A DNA stretch of 31,053 bases from Chara braunii (lineage: Eukaryota > Streptophyta > Charophyceae > Charales > Characeae): assembly GCA_003427395.1 (NCBI GenBank), contig BFEA01000258.1:1763276-1794328 (forward strand), in the 5' to 3' direction. This document shows positions 9,656 to 18,060 of this stretch, one piece after another (position 1 is the stretch's first letter; the number at the start of each line of letters is the position of its first letter). The position numbers were made by a program, and so were the translations under genes. A model generated the notes under the pieces. That model was given only the letters and a program-made list of their open reading frames with translations, was not told the origin of the DNA and did not search any database.

Positions 9656-9780
9656 TTTTTTTTTTTTGGCCGCGCCTCCGGCTTTTCCCCCCCCCCCTCG
9701 CATACGCTTTTTTTCCTTTTTTTTTTCTGCGCCTGCGACTCTTTTTTTTTGTGCCTTTTTTTTTTTTTTTTTTCCCGCGC
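9656..9780. repeat. T- and C-homopolymer-rich tract
   Basis: Runs of T8-T18 and C9 alternate. Lys-rich or Phe-rich frames are artefacts. Confidence 0.85.
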
Positions 9781-9793
9781 CTGCTGATACCAC

Positions 9794-9970
9794 GGCCGAG
9801 CTGTCTAGGCCACACTCGTGGCTGGGCCATGGCCGAGTTGTCTTGGCCACGCCCATGGCTGGGCCACGGCAGAGATGTCTAGGCCACGCCCGTGGCTGGG
9901 CCATGGCCGAGATGTCTACGCCACACCCGTGGCTGGGCCACGGCCGAGATGCCTAGGCCACACCCCTGGG
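9794..9970. repeat. 37-bp minisatellite, about 4.8 units
   Basis: Units start at 9794, 9831, 9868, 9905 and 9942 with core GGCCGAGATGTCTAGGCCAC and GTGGCTGGGCCA. Each unit holds the imperfect palindrome GGCCAC...GTGGC. Unit-to-unit differences are few. The period is not a multiple of three, so it is not coding. Confidence 0.9.
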
Positions 9971-10083
9971 GAAACGAGCCAGCTTCAAGAACGGGAGGGA
10001 CTGCTACCGGTAACTGCTCCCAGGCCAGGCGACGGGAAAAAGAGTGGGGTATATCACTACCGCCACCTCCCGTTTTTGCCAAT

Positions 10084-10222
10084 TATTGAACTGGTAGGCC
10101 GTCGAACGCATGATTTACTGTTTTTCTTGCAGTTTCTAACTGGTCGTCGCCCAAGCTTGCAGTGGACTGTTATTTCTGCAAATTCTGAACTGTGCAGCAG
10201 TCACAGGCGCAGTTGTCTCTAA
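10084..10222 (+). repeat. Dispersed repeat family D, copy 2
   Basis: Shares GTAGGCCGTC, TGTTTTTCTTGCAGTTTC and TGTGCAGCAGTCACAGG with 11134-11262 in direct orientation. Confidence 0.65.
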
Positions 10223-11100
10223 ACTTAAATTCAACCATCATAGCCAATAGGATGCAAAGAAGCAGATTGCAAAACCAACCAATTCAATATCAGTACGATC
10301 TTTAACCAGACAAGCAAGAACTACAACACACCAACTTCACCAAGCACGATTTTCACGTAAGTTCGAAACAGAAAACCAATGAGAGGGGCAACAAGCCACA
10401 CATCATTGAGGGTGGTCTATCTCCCTAAAGCACTTTTCGCTGCTATGCCTTGCAAGCTCATCAGCGGGAACAGATTTTCATTTTCAAGCCAAAATGTAAA
10501 TTCAAAAAAAGTACATTCATATCAGCAAAAGCAAGCCAATACTAAGCACAAATTTCAAATTTGTGTGTAATGTTACAGTTGTTTAGAGGGGAATCAGACT
10601 ACCAGACCCCATATTACTTGAGTAGCAGCCACTATCGAGTTTGACGAGCAAGTACAGCACGCACAGCAGCTGTATACTTGAGCACAGGAGTAGCAAATCT
10701 CAGAGTCGAGCCGTCCAGAGCAATGGAGAGTAGGGAACAGCGGAAGAGCTCTGTATATGAACTCCATGGCATTTCGGGCTTCTTAGTGTCCAGCGAATGT
10801 GGCAGCAGGAGCATCACAGCAGGGAATAGACAAGTGTGACAGAGCCTCAGAGAGGAGGAGAACTGCACGTTACTTCAGGGAGGGTGTATGATGAGAAAGA
10901 GGCAGAATGCAGCAAAGGAGAGCAAGTACAAACCTGAACTTCAAGAGAGGATTGTATGTTTTTAAGTTCATGACACAGTCTGTACTCCACAGACGAGTAG
11001 TACAGTTTCAACGCGTATATACTAGTGTGCAGCATTGAAAGATAGTGATTTAGTAGATGTATAGGAACCTGGTAGCGGGGGAAACAAGTTAGAGCTCTCC
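10223..11100. other. Non-coding stretch, hammerhead-like fold inside
   Basis: No gene, no SINE boxes and no repeat shared with the rest of the window apart from the ribozyme-like fold at 10416-10474. It ends in a C/A homopolymer junction with Ns at 11106 and 11109. Confidence 0.5.
10416..10474 (-). ncRNA. Hammerhead-like ribozyme fold, unrelated to the PLE copy
   Basis: On the minus strand CTGATGAG (10464-10457) and CGAAA (10439-10435) are both exact. Stem I pairs TTCCC with GGGAG (one G-A mismatch next to the core) plus an outer TCT/AGA helix. Stem II is GCT-T-GC paired with GC-AGC with one bulged T, as in the PLE ribozyme. Stem III is AAG/CTT with a two-base loop. Predicted cleavage is between 10427 and 10426. 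The architecture matches minimal type I hammerheads of retroelements; no retroelement ORF is recognisable around it. Confidence 0.6.
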
Positions 11101-11133
11101 CCCCCNCCNCCCCCCCCCCAAAAAAAAAAAAAA

Positions 11134-11262
11134 AGAAATAACTGTGTGGGTGTAGGCCGTCACTCCCACCTTACTGTTTTTCTTGCAGTTTCGAACTGGT
11201 CTCCGTTATTCCTGCGAATTCGAAACTGTGCAGCAGTCACAGGTGCAGTTGTCTCAAAAAAA
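11134..11262 (+). repeat. Dispersed repeat family D, copy 3
   Basis: Direct-orientation match to 10084-10222. It is preceded by a C/A homopolymer with two Ns. Confidence 0.6.
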
Positions 11263-11310
11263 AAACAAGACAGAGCAGCGGGTGCACGAGTTGAAGGGAG
11301 GGTAGGTGAG

Positions 11311-11656
11311 GCTAGCCGCCTAGCTCAGTTGGTTTCGCATGCACGTGGCATTCCGGAGGTTGTGGGCTCAATTCCTCACGGCCGCCTGTGGCTGAGATAG
11401 TTGCCTTGCTCCCCTGGTCGGTCTTGGTAGGGGCCTGGGTTCTCCCAGAGGCCTTCTCCCTCGCCATTCCTTGCTGGGGGTTAGTTGCTAGGTCTCGTAG
11501 GGTTGGCCTGCTTCCTACATACATTCGGTTGCTCCCTGTACCCTGTATATAGGAAGGTAGTGTGAGGTATGAAGGTTATATTTCTACATAGGTTCGAATC
11601 CTGCCTCTCCCACTTCGTGGCCTTCATACATTCATGAATTACATGTAATGTACTTA
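11311..11656 (+). mobile_element. tRNA-headed SINE with 13-bp target duplication
   Basis: The head (about 11316-11390) has box A CTAGCTCAGTTGG and a T-arm/box B GGGCTCAATTCC, and is the same family as 14714 and 22502. A second T-arm-like motif, GGTTCGAATCCTGC, occurs at 11590. GAGGGTAGGTGAG flanks it at 11298-11310 and 11657-11669, a likely target duplication, although the target itself is tandemly repeated. Confidence 0.75.
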
Positions 11657-11825
11657 GAGGGTAGGTGAGGAGAATGGCTGGAGGGAAGGACAAATGCATG
11701 TGGTATAGGAGGAGGGAGAGAAGTGTGAGGTATACTTTAAGGGTAGGTGAGGGGAATGGCTGGAGGGGAGGACAAATGCATGTGGTAGAGGAGGAGGGGG
11801 AGAGGCATGTGACGGGGTAGTTCAG
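11657..11825. repeat. About 84-bp tandem duplication, two units
   Basis: GGTAGGTGAGG-GAATGGCTGG and ACAAATGCATGTGGTA recur at 11660-11720 and 11744-11800. The SINE at 11311 inserted in this repeat. Confidence 0.7.
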
Positions 11826-12047
11826 AAAGAGGGGATAGTTCCATAGTGAGACTCTGAGGAAGAAAACGTGGTCCGTGGGGGAATCAGAACTCGTAGTACC
11901 CATAGCTTGTGTGGGTACATCGTTCAGGCGACCAGTTGAGATTCGAGCCGGACAAGAAGGATCTTCAGACTGCTGAAGAGATTGGGGCCATTGGGCAGCA
12001 ACCGAGGAGTACGAGCCTGTTCCTAGCAAATGGGCTGGAAGAGAGCA

Positions 12048-12145
12048 GTCCCGGGGTCATCTGTTAAAATTGGAAAGATATAGTGAAGATTACCATGGCC
12101 CCTGCGCAACGATAAAAAAAAAGACACCCCGCCAGATCATGCAGA
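12048..12145 (+). pseudogene. U6 snRNA-like pseudogene
   Basis: 12048-12113 aligns with the 5' two-thirds of U6: GTCCC-GGGG for the 5' stem with the loop deleted, AAAATTGGAA, GAAGATTA-CATGG, and CCCCTGCGCAA. The splicing-critical ACAGAGA reads ATAGTGA and AGC reads ACC, so it cannot function. An A9 run follows at 12114-12122, then weaker U6 3'-like sequence (GACAC...). No TATA box or plant upstream element precedes it. It is either a 3'-truncated A-tailed retrocopy or a full copy with an A insertion. Confidence 0.7.
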
Positions 12146-12366
12146 GGGTAGGATGTGGAGTGTCTTCAGCCTTTTGGAAGTTTCGGGCTGGCGGCAGCAC
12201 GTTGGGTTTGAAGACGCAACAAGCCTCCTCCGTTTTCTCACAGAGAAGAATTTATACCATCGAACTCTGATAGTGCAGCGACCCCCATGTGTCTGTGTCT
12301 GGAACCTGGCCTCGACAACAACCTGTGGTATTTAAACCCCTAGTACCTTTGCCGTCGGGTTTCGAC
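12146..12366. other. Spacer, no gene seen
   Basis: No recognisable domains or repeats. Confidence 0.45.
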
Positions 12367-12384
12367 AAATTTTAGCCTACAGTC

Positions 12385-13557
12385 CAGTTGATGTGGCTCA
12401 GTGGTTAGAGCAGTGGTTGGAAATGCGCATTGTGGTATGAGGTTGCGGGTTCAAAACTCAATTGCAACCTTGCGCATGGACACCGGCAGGGCATTAGATT
12501 GGCGCACGGCTGCACACACTCCCTTGGGCTGACGCATGGTACTATTACAGGCACTGCCTGCGCACCACCCAAGGGTTGTTCATGGTGTTGTGTGTTGGTT
12601 GGTTCTGGGTTTCACATGGCTTGCTTGGGGGTGTTGGTCTTGGGTGTTCTGTTGATCTACCCAGTCTGGCATATCACACGTTCATGCCATTTCCACTAGC
12701 CTTTCACATGGTAGAGTCATACGATTACATGTTTCAAGGTCACGGGTTCGAGCTTGGCTCGGATCTTGGGGGGGTCGTTGTCCAGCTTACTCCGTTCTCT
12801 CTTGGATATACACAGATGATGCTGCCTATACATCTCGATACATTGATTCACAGCGCACACACAGACTTCGGGCATATACATAGCTTGCGAATTATACATG
12901 GCCTACGGGCTACATACACAAGTTTCCACATATAGTGCTGTCTGTACATCTCGTATCAGATTCTGTGGTAGGGACAGGTATGGGCCACCGGCGTTCCTCC
13001 TGATATTTGGGTAGAACTGTCTAGTGGCTATATATAAGGCTTAGACCCTGGGGTAAGGGTAGGGGTATAAGTGGCTCAGGCCAGTCCAAGTTCCGCCTGG
13101 CCTTGGGTAAGCTAGGCGAAGGACGGTAAGACTGCTTCAATGGGTGTTACCCTGTCTGAAACCTAGGCCCCAGAGTCTCTTGGGGCCTGTAGTAGATTGT
13201 CTGGGTCTGGCGTTCGAAGTTCCCGTTCGACAAGGCTCGTCGGCTTCCGCTTCCACCAGGGCTGGGCAACCTATCAGCCCTGGTGCCTATCACTGCTGTT
13301 GGGTCCAAGTTACCTGCCCATTGGTAAGGTAATGGTCCTGAGTGCTGGTCACACTGAGGTAGGATAGTGGGATAGGGGGTGCACTAGGAGTATTGACGTG
13401 AGGATGGGATGGGAGGTGGTCTCATATTCCAGGACACCCACGGCCTACTGCTCCAGGTGATCACTGTGTACTCAGTGACTGGCCTCTACAGCACCATGGA
13501 CTTAAAAAATAAAAAATAAAAAATAAAAAACAATAAAAAATAAAAAAATGAAGAAAG
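12385..13557 (+). mobile_element. 1.17-kb tRNA-headed retroposon with 15-bp target duplication
   Basis: TTTTAGCCTACAGTC occurs exactly at 12370-12384 and 13558-13572. The insert begins with a tRNA-like head: box A TGGCTCAGTGGTTAGAGCAG and box B GGGTTCAAAACTC (12394-12465). It ends in a tail of AAAAAAT units (13504-13550). A second tRNA-like pair (TGGTAGAGTC, GGGTTCGAGC) lies at 12710-12757. No ORF encodes a recognisable protein. It is far longer than most SINEs. The 3' flank is the end of a hairpin MITE. Confidence 0.75.
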
Positions 13558-13565
13558 TTTTAGCC

Positions 13566-13651
13566 TACAGTCTTCCCCCAATACGGTCGTTATAGCTCAA
13601 TTTGGGTTATCTTTCAGTCTAAATTCAGCTACAATGATCGTATGTCTAGGC
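13566..13651. mobile_element. Hairpin MITE family A, left part (split copy)
   Basis: CTACAGTCTTCCCC-AATACGGTCGTTATAGCT and the TCTTTCAGTCTA loop match the family at 20300, 21823 and 22073. The right end, GTATTCTGGGGAAGACTGTAG, is found at 14497-14517, so an 830-bp insertion splits the copy. Confidence 0.65.
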
Positions 13652-14229
13652 TACCAGCCGGGCCGCCCGGGTCACCCTATTTTCCCCCACGGCTCGGTCG
13701 TGCAAGGACCAGGGGCCTCGTCCCACTGCGTCCGATTTATGCTTGTGCTTCGCCGTTTTCAACCACGTGCGGCCGTCTGTGACATCCGTGAGTAGTTGAT
13801 CATCTCACGTATCAACTGCTAGTGTGGATTGTCTTTGTTTTCGTGGATGCAGCTGCCCGTCGGACAGTAGAATCTTTTTTAAATCATTTGTTGGCCATGG
13901 AGTTGGCCACTTCGCGTTGGCGCGAAGCTTCAATACTATGGTTTTTTTAGGGGGGGGGGGGNGGTTTTGAAGCTTCGCGCCTTGCTATTTTTTTTTCGCA
14001 GAAATTGAGAATATTGAGATTTCCGTGGAAGACTGCGAACAGGCCGGCAGGAAGGTCGCATGCAGATGTACCGGGTTGGTGGAAGTGTGGATGCATACGT
14101 TGGCCTTGTTTTTCTTTGCATTTCTGAAAAATCAAAAAAAGGATTCTTTATATGTTTTTTTTTTAAAGAAACGGCCTCCACACACCGATTTACTCAATGC
14201 TAGTGGGTCCCGGCTCCAGGGAAGGTCCT

Positions 14230-14267
<38 letters not shown>

Positions 14268-14486
14268 ATCAAAAAAATCCCCAAAACAACTATCTTATGC
14301 ATAAAAATAAAATGAACAATTTTGCCTCGGGGTCACATCGAAATTCTTTACCGGGTAAAAATATATATATATATCTATTTGACGATATATATATATATAT
14401 TTACCATATTTAAAATAAAAATAAAGTTTTTTTTTTTTTTTTTTTTGGCCCTGCCGGGCAAGTGGCCCCGGGCCACTCTAGTAGCC
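13652..14486. mobile_element. TIR element nested in a hairpin MITE
   Basis: The insert begins CTAGGCTACCAG and ends CTAGTAGCCTAG, an inverted repeat extending about 30 bp imperfectly through GGGCCGCCCGGG-like sequence. Flanks CGTATGT and CCGTACC could be a worn target duplication. It carries A30 and (TA)n tracts, an N at 13962 within a G-run between inverted GCGCGAAGCTTCAA copies, and no transposase. Confidence 0.5.
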
Positions 14487-14517
14487 TAGCCGTACCTTGT
14501 ATTCTGGGGAAGACTGT
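14487..14517. mobile_element. Hairpin MITE family A, right end of the split copy
   Basis: TTGTATTCTGGGGAAGACT is the reverse complement of the MITE start at 13566. Confidence 0.6.
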
Positions 14518-14713
14518 AGTCCCCAACTTTTAGGAGGCCGGGACGGACAACGGCTGGGGTTGATAAATCTGATGGCGGCTGTCGTTTCTTTTCGGCCTTC
14601 TGAAAGGTCGGAGGCCCACTATTTTCCGAACCGACAGAGGGAAGGAAAGGGAAAAAACTAGTTGGGATTCTTGGGGAAGAGATGAGAGGTAAGGAAACAA
14701 AAATAGGAGGGAG

Positions 14714-15114
14714 TATCCAGCGGCCTAGCTCAGTTGGTTAGGCATGCAAGTGGCATTCAGGAGGTTGTGGGTTCAAGCCCCATGGCCGCCTGCGGCGCAC
14801 TTAGTGCCAACGGACTGTGATAGTCCTCTCCTGTCTCTTATACACATCTAGATGTGTATAAGAGACAGTGTGTGTGGTGTGTGGGAGAGTGTTGGCCATA
14901 GCCTCTGCTGCTACTCGATGAAGGGTGGGGGACGATGAGAAAGGGAGGCACAGCTACTGGCAGGTGTCGGTCTTTGTGTTAGCCAGACCCCCACTGGGGG
15001 CCCCAACCCTATACCCTAACCATTAGGGGCAAGGGGCAACATGAAACCTCCCCTTCACAGAGAGTGGAAAACTATGCTTGCAGGGGTCCCCAATATTAAA
15101 AAAAAAAAAAAAAA
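14714..15114 (+). mobile_element. tRNA-headed SINE, poly(A), 11-bp target duplication
   Basis: The head at about 14718-14790 retains a six-base-pair acceptor stem (GCGGCC/GGCCGC), box A CTAGCTCAGTTGGTTAGG and a paired T-arm GTGGG-TTCAAGC-CCCAT. The body ends in about 18 A. ATAGGAGGGAG flanks it at 14703-14713 and 15115-15125. A mate-pair adapter junction at 14831 replaces part of the body, as comparison with 20592-21172 shows. Confidence 0.8.
14831..14868. other. Nextera mate-pair junction adapter (assembly artefact)
   Basis: CTGTCTCTTATACACATCT is joined to its own reverse complement: two Tn5 mosaic ends back to back. This is library adapter, not genomic DNA. The SINE halves on either side may come from different fragments. 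Confidence 0.95.
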
Positions 15115-15125
15115 ATAGGAGGGAG

Positions 15126-15448
15126 AGGAGTGTGGGACTACCAGCACATGCACCACAGTTGGAAGTCCATATATCTGATCGTGGCAGCCTCCGACTGCAG
15201 GCGGATCACCCGTTCTCAGTAGTACGTAATTGACAGCCTCTTTTTTTTTTTTTCTTTTTTTCTTAAACAACGCCCCCACCAGTGTTAGTGCTGCTGATAA
15301 GAGCAGACACCACTAACACCTAGGGAGAGGCTCCATCTATTGGTGGGGAGCATCACCTGCTGGAAAACGGGTCCAGCCTCGTGTGCAGCCGATCACGATT
15401 GCGTCGGAGGGTTTTAACTTACCGTAATGTTACCAATTGAGTGTCTCG
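15126..15448. other. Spacer holding half of a foldback element
   Basis: 15333-15385 (CTCCATCTATTGGTGGGGAG, CACCTGCTGGAAAACGGGTCC) matches one arm of the foldback at 27930-28314. There is no gene. T-rich and A-rich runs lie at 15098-15116 and 15240-15260. Confidence 0.6.
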
Positions 15449-15606
15449 CCGCAGGGCACACGAAACGAAACCGAAACGAGTGCATCTGCGCACCGAATGT
15501 GGCAAAATACACTCGTCACTATTTATAGCAAACCGATGAACCTGTCCATTTTATGGGGGAAGATACATTCGTTTCGTTTCTCGTTTCGTGTGGCGTGCGG
15601 CAACGC
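15449..15606. mobile_element. MITE with about 40-bp terminal inverted repeats
   Basis: The left end (CGCCGCAGGGCACACGAAAC, then AAACGAGTGCATC) is inverted at the right end (GATACATTCGTTT, then GTGTGGCGTGCGGCAACG) with a few mismatches. It is about 158 bp long and non-coding. Confidence 0.7.
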
Positions 15607-15665
15607 CCTGAGTTAGGCCTTGAAAAAATGTGGCACTTCAAAGTTCAAACGGTCGGAGTTAAACT

Positions 15666-15820
15666 AAACCGGCTGTAAGCTAAACTGGCTGAGGCTGCCG
15701 GGATAACCCCGGGTTGAATTGTGAGGTCCCCGGCCTCGAATTGAATTGTGGAATTAAAACTTGGTTGTTAAAAAAAAAAAATAAAAAAAAAATGGACCCA
15801 AAAAAAAAAAAAAAAAAAAC
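15666..15820 (+). mobile_element. Short poly(A) retroposon with a 24-bp target duplication
   Basis: A perfect 24-bp direct repeat starting AGTTCAAACGG lies at 15642-15665 and 15821-15844. Between are 155 bp ending in long A runs. A box B-like GGGTTGAATTG near 15711 hints at a tRNA-derived SINE; box A is unclear. Confidence 0.75.
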
Positions 15821-15859
15821 AGTTCAAACGGTCGGAGTTAAACTTTGCGGGTAGCATGT

Positions 15860-16184
15860 GAGGGATGAGAAGGAACCGGCTGGAAGCTGTGTAGCGGTTA
15901 GCATCGTCACCTGAAGCTTTGGTAGGACTGGTTAATTCAGAGGCTCTATATGCCGCTCTAACGGGCACCCATTGAATTTTGCCGTTTTTTGTGGGCATGT
16001 CATAGCTGTGTGAACCCGTCTCCTGCTGCCAGCACAGCTATTTCGGACACCATCGTTTTCTTTGAAAACTGAAAGGTTATGAGGCTGGGGGGTGCGGGCG
16101 GGGACTTAAAAAGGTCCTTACTTGTTCAGAGAGGAGGTCACTTTTACCGGGTCTAATGATCGTAGTTTTTAAGGGTTGGGGTAG

Positions 16185-16188
<4 letters not shown>
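15860..16188. other. Possible degenerate tRNA-derived repeat
   Basis: TGTAGCGGTTAGCATCGTC (15891-15909) resembles a box A, and GGTTAATTCAG (15930) a worn box B. No cloverleaf or target duplication is seen. Confidence 0.35.
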
Positions 16189-16263
<75 letters not shown>

Positions 16264-16268
16264 CGTGC
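16189..16268. repeat. (TG)n microsatellite
   Basis: About 80 bp of TG ending in GCGTGCGTGCG. Thr-His and Cys-Val frames are artefacts. Confidence 0.95.
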
Positions 16269-16359
16269 GTTGGCTCCGGTGTAGTATATATAGACAGAAT
16301 GAGCGGACAGGGTAAGCTGGCTGAGTGCAATGTCTATGCGTCTTATATAACACACATTT

Positions 16360-16610
16360 CTTCTTTTTCTTCTTCTTCTTCTTCTCCTTCTTCTTCCTAT
16401 TGTCTTGCCTTTAAACTTTTCTTCCAGAGAACCTCATGAAATCGTGTGCCTCCTATTTCAGAGTAGCCTTTATTGTCTCTCTGGAATAGCTGGCCCACTG
16501 TGTTTAATGGCTCCTTTCTACATGTGGGGAGTAGCAGGTGCTGGTAATTTGGGGCCCTTTGGGTCCAACGTACCTTCACAACAATCATCATCATCATCAT
16601 CATCATCATT
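16360..16610. repeat. (TTC)n and (CAT)n microsatellites
   Basis: TTC repeats occupy about 16360-16397 and CAT repeats about 16583-16609. TGTTTAATGGCTCC recurs at 16501 and 16663. Confidence 0.85.
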
Positions 16611-17004
16611 ACCTTTCACACTCAGTCTGACCATTTGCTGCTGGCCATTTGACCGGACCACGTGTTTAATGGCTCCAAGCAATTCCGTCCCTTAGGTTGC
16701 TTTGCTTGTCTGTCTGACTCACTCTTTCTGTGCCTCCCTTCTTCCTTTCCCCTCCCAACCTTTTTTTAATTGAATTCTCTCTTCTCTAATTTGTTCGGTC
16801 GGGTGGCATCATCATGCCATCATGGCACTGCCACGCTAACTTTCTGAGTCCAGCCGTTGACGTCACGGTCTTCCTTGCAGTTCCTTCTTCTCGGTGTGCT
16901 TTCTATAATATGTTAGCATTTCGGTGCCATTGCCAAGTACTGCATCTGCAAGAGAGACAAAGAACGAGGCGGAGAGAACTGGCAAGCGTGGGTATTCTCT
17001 CCAC
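16611..17004. other. Spacer, no gene seen
   Basis: Pyrimidine-rich at 16690-16800, with no recognised feature. Confidence 0.45.
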
Positions 17005-17125
17005 ATGCCATGCCATGCCATGCCATGACATGACATGACATGACATGACATGACACGACATGACATTGACATGACATGACATGACATGACATGACATGAC
17101 ATTGACATGACATGAAATGACATGG
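17005..17125. repeat. (CATGA)n pentanucleotide satellite
   Basis: About 24 units of CATGA with four initial CATGC units and interspersed ATTGA variants. Cys-His-Val-Met frames on the minus strand are artefacts. Confidence 0.95.
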
Positions 17126-17166
17126 AAGTGCATCGTCGTTGGCGGCATGCGAGAGAGAGTAAGCGA

Positions 17167-17240
17167 TGCACAGAAGCTAGCCTAAGTGTGTGACAGATTC
17201 ACAGAAGCTAGCTAGCCTAAGTGTGTGACAGATTGACAGA
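17167..17240. repeat. About 36-bp tandem duplication
   Basis: ACAGAAGCTAGC with CTAAGTGTGTGACAGATT is repeated twice, the second with an extra TAGC. Confidence 0.8.
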
Positions 17241-17299
17241 CTGGAGGCCGAAGGAAGACAAAGCATCCCCTTCATGGATGAACCGAACCGGAAAGATAG

Positions 17300-17443
17300 C
17301 TTGTATGCGTTCATTATGAAGGTGCGTTATGTTCGAGGGAAGTCGGTATCATTTGCAGCAGCGGCCGTTGTGTAACGCATCTCTTCGAATCGTCCGACTG
17401 GCACGTTAGCTATACTCTCTTCCCCCGAACACAACGCACGCTA
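17300..17443. mobile_element. Diverged ends of hairpin MITE family A
   Basis: GTGCGTTATGTTCGAGGGAAG (17322-17342) and CTTCCCCCGAACACAACGCAC (17420-17441) are inverted relatives of the family ends, here facing outward. Confidence 0.45.
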
Positions 17444-17462
17444 CCTGTGTCACTGTGTGACT

Positions 17463-17802
17463 CTCTGGTGGTGGTGGTGGGTATGTCCGCAGGTAGTAGT
17501 CTAGTAATCCATATGGCTTCTGGCCTGTGGGGGGATGGGGGAACTTAAGATGGCTTAGGGGCAGATCCCACTAGCACCTATTGTTCATTTCTGAACGTTG
17601 ATCTTCGTAATCGCTGTCTCTTATACACATCTAGATGTGTATAAGAGACAGCTCTGGTGGTGGTGGTGGGTATGTCCGCAGGTAGTAGTCTAGTAATCCA
17701 TATGGCTTCTGGCCTGTGGGGGGATGGGGGAACTTAAGATGGCTTAGGGGCAGATCCCACTAGCACCTATTGTTCATTTCTGAACGTTGATCTTCGTAAT
17801 CG
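17463..17802. repeat. Artefactual 151-bp duplication around an adapter
   Basis: 17463-17613 and 17652-17802 are identical and separated by exactly the 38-bp adapter. A small fragment circularised on itself would give this read structure. Confidence 0.92.
17614..17651. other. Nextera mate-pair junction adapter (assembly artefact)
   Basis: The same back-to-back Tn5 mosaic ends as at 14831. Confidence 0.96.
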
Positions 17803-17838
17803 AGGGTGGAAAATGAATAAGCCAGGGTAGTGGGATCT
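17752..17838. mobile_element. Short MITE, family B
   Basis: AGATCCCACTA and TAGTGGGATCT form perfect 11-bp ends. The inner ACGTTGATCTTCGTAATC is shared with 19904-20001 and, inverted, with 22289-22392. Confidence 0.55.
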
Positions 17839-17880
17839 GACGCTTAATGTGAATGCGGCAAGAAGAAGAAGGTGGTGGTC

Positions 17881-17948
17881 CCCACCATCCCCCTGATGAG
17901 GGACCTAGTCTTTCTGTGGATGGAAGCCGAAACCCGTCGGACTCTGGG
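17881..17948 (+). ncRNA. Hammerhead-like ribozyme fold in a poly(A) retroposon
   Basis: CTGATGAG (17893-17900) and CGAAAC (17928-17933) are exact. Stem III is A-T and C-G closing CC, and cleavage is predicted after CGTC at 17938. Stem I is CC/GG at the core, an internal loop, then CCCA/TGGG. Stem II is GG-CTTTC paired with GGAAG-CC but interrupted by eight extra bases (17902-17909) on its 5' side. The fold sits 70 bp before a 40-bp poly(A), suggesting a ribozyme-bearing retroposon. Confidence 0.5.
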
Positions 17949-18018
17949 AAATGTCGTCGAATGCTTTGTTTCACTAGAATTACTAGTATCACCCCCTCTA
18001 GAAGACAGATAAGGCTTT

Positions 18019-18019
18019 T

Positions 18020-18058
<39 letters not shown>
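18019..18058 (+). repeat. Poly(A) tail of a retroposon
   Basis: About 40 A follow the hammerhead-like segment. No target duplication could be matched upstream, perhaps because of the adapter artefact. Confidence 0.7.

Positions 18059-18060
<2 letters not shown>

Noticed and set aside
9122-9904. 260-residue minus-strand ORF with His-Thr and Lys-rich parts
   Set aside because: Made of (TG)n, homopolymers and the 37-bp minisatellite; no protein signature.
9794-9970. CRISPR-like array
   Set aside because: The repeats are contiguous with no unique spacers and the genome is eukaryotic; it is a minisatellite.
11481-12029. 182-residue minus-strand ORF
   Set aside because: It runs across the SINE, its duplicated target and flank, and shows no family signature.
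14714-14795. Functional tRNA gene
   Set aside because: Box A, box B and part of the acceptor stem remain, but it is followed by a SINE body with poly(A) and a target duplication, and other copies share the body.
14831-14868. Bacterial Tn5/IS50 insertion
   Set aside because: Only the 19-bp mosaic ends are present, back to back, which is the library adapter; no transposon body.
16863-17171. Cys-His-Val repeat protein on the minus strand
   Set aside because: Translation of the CATGA satellite.
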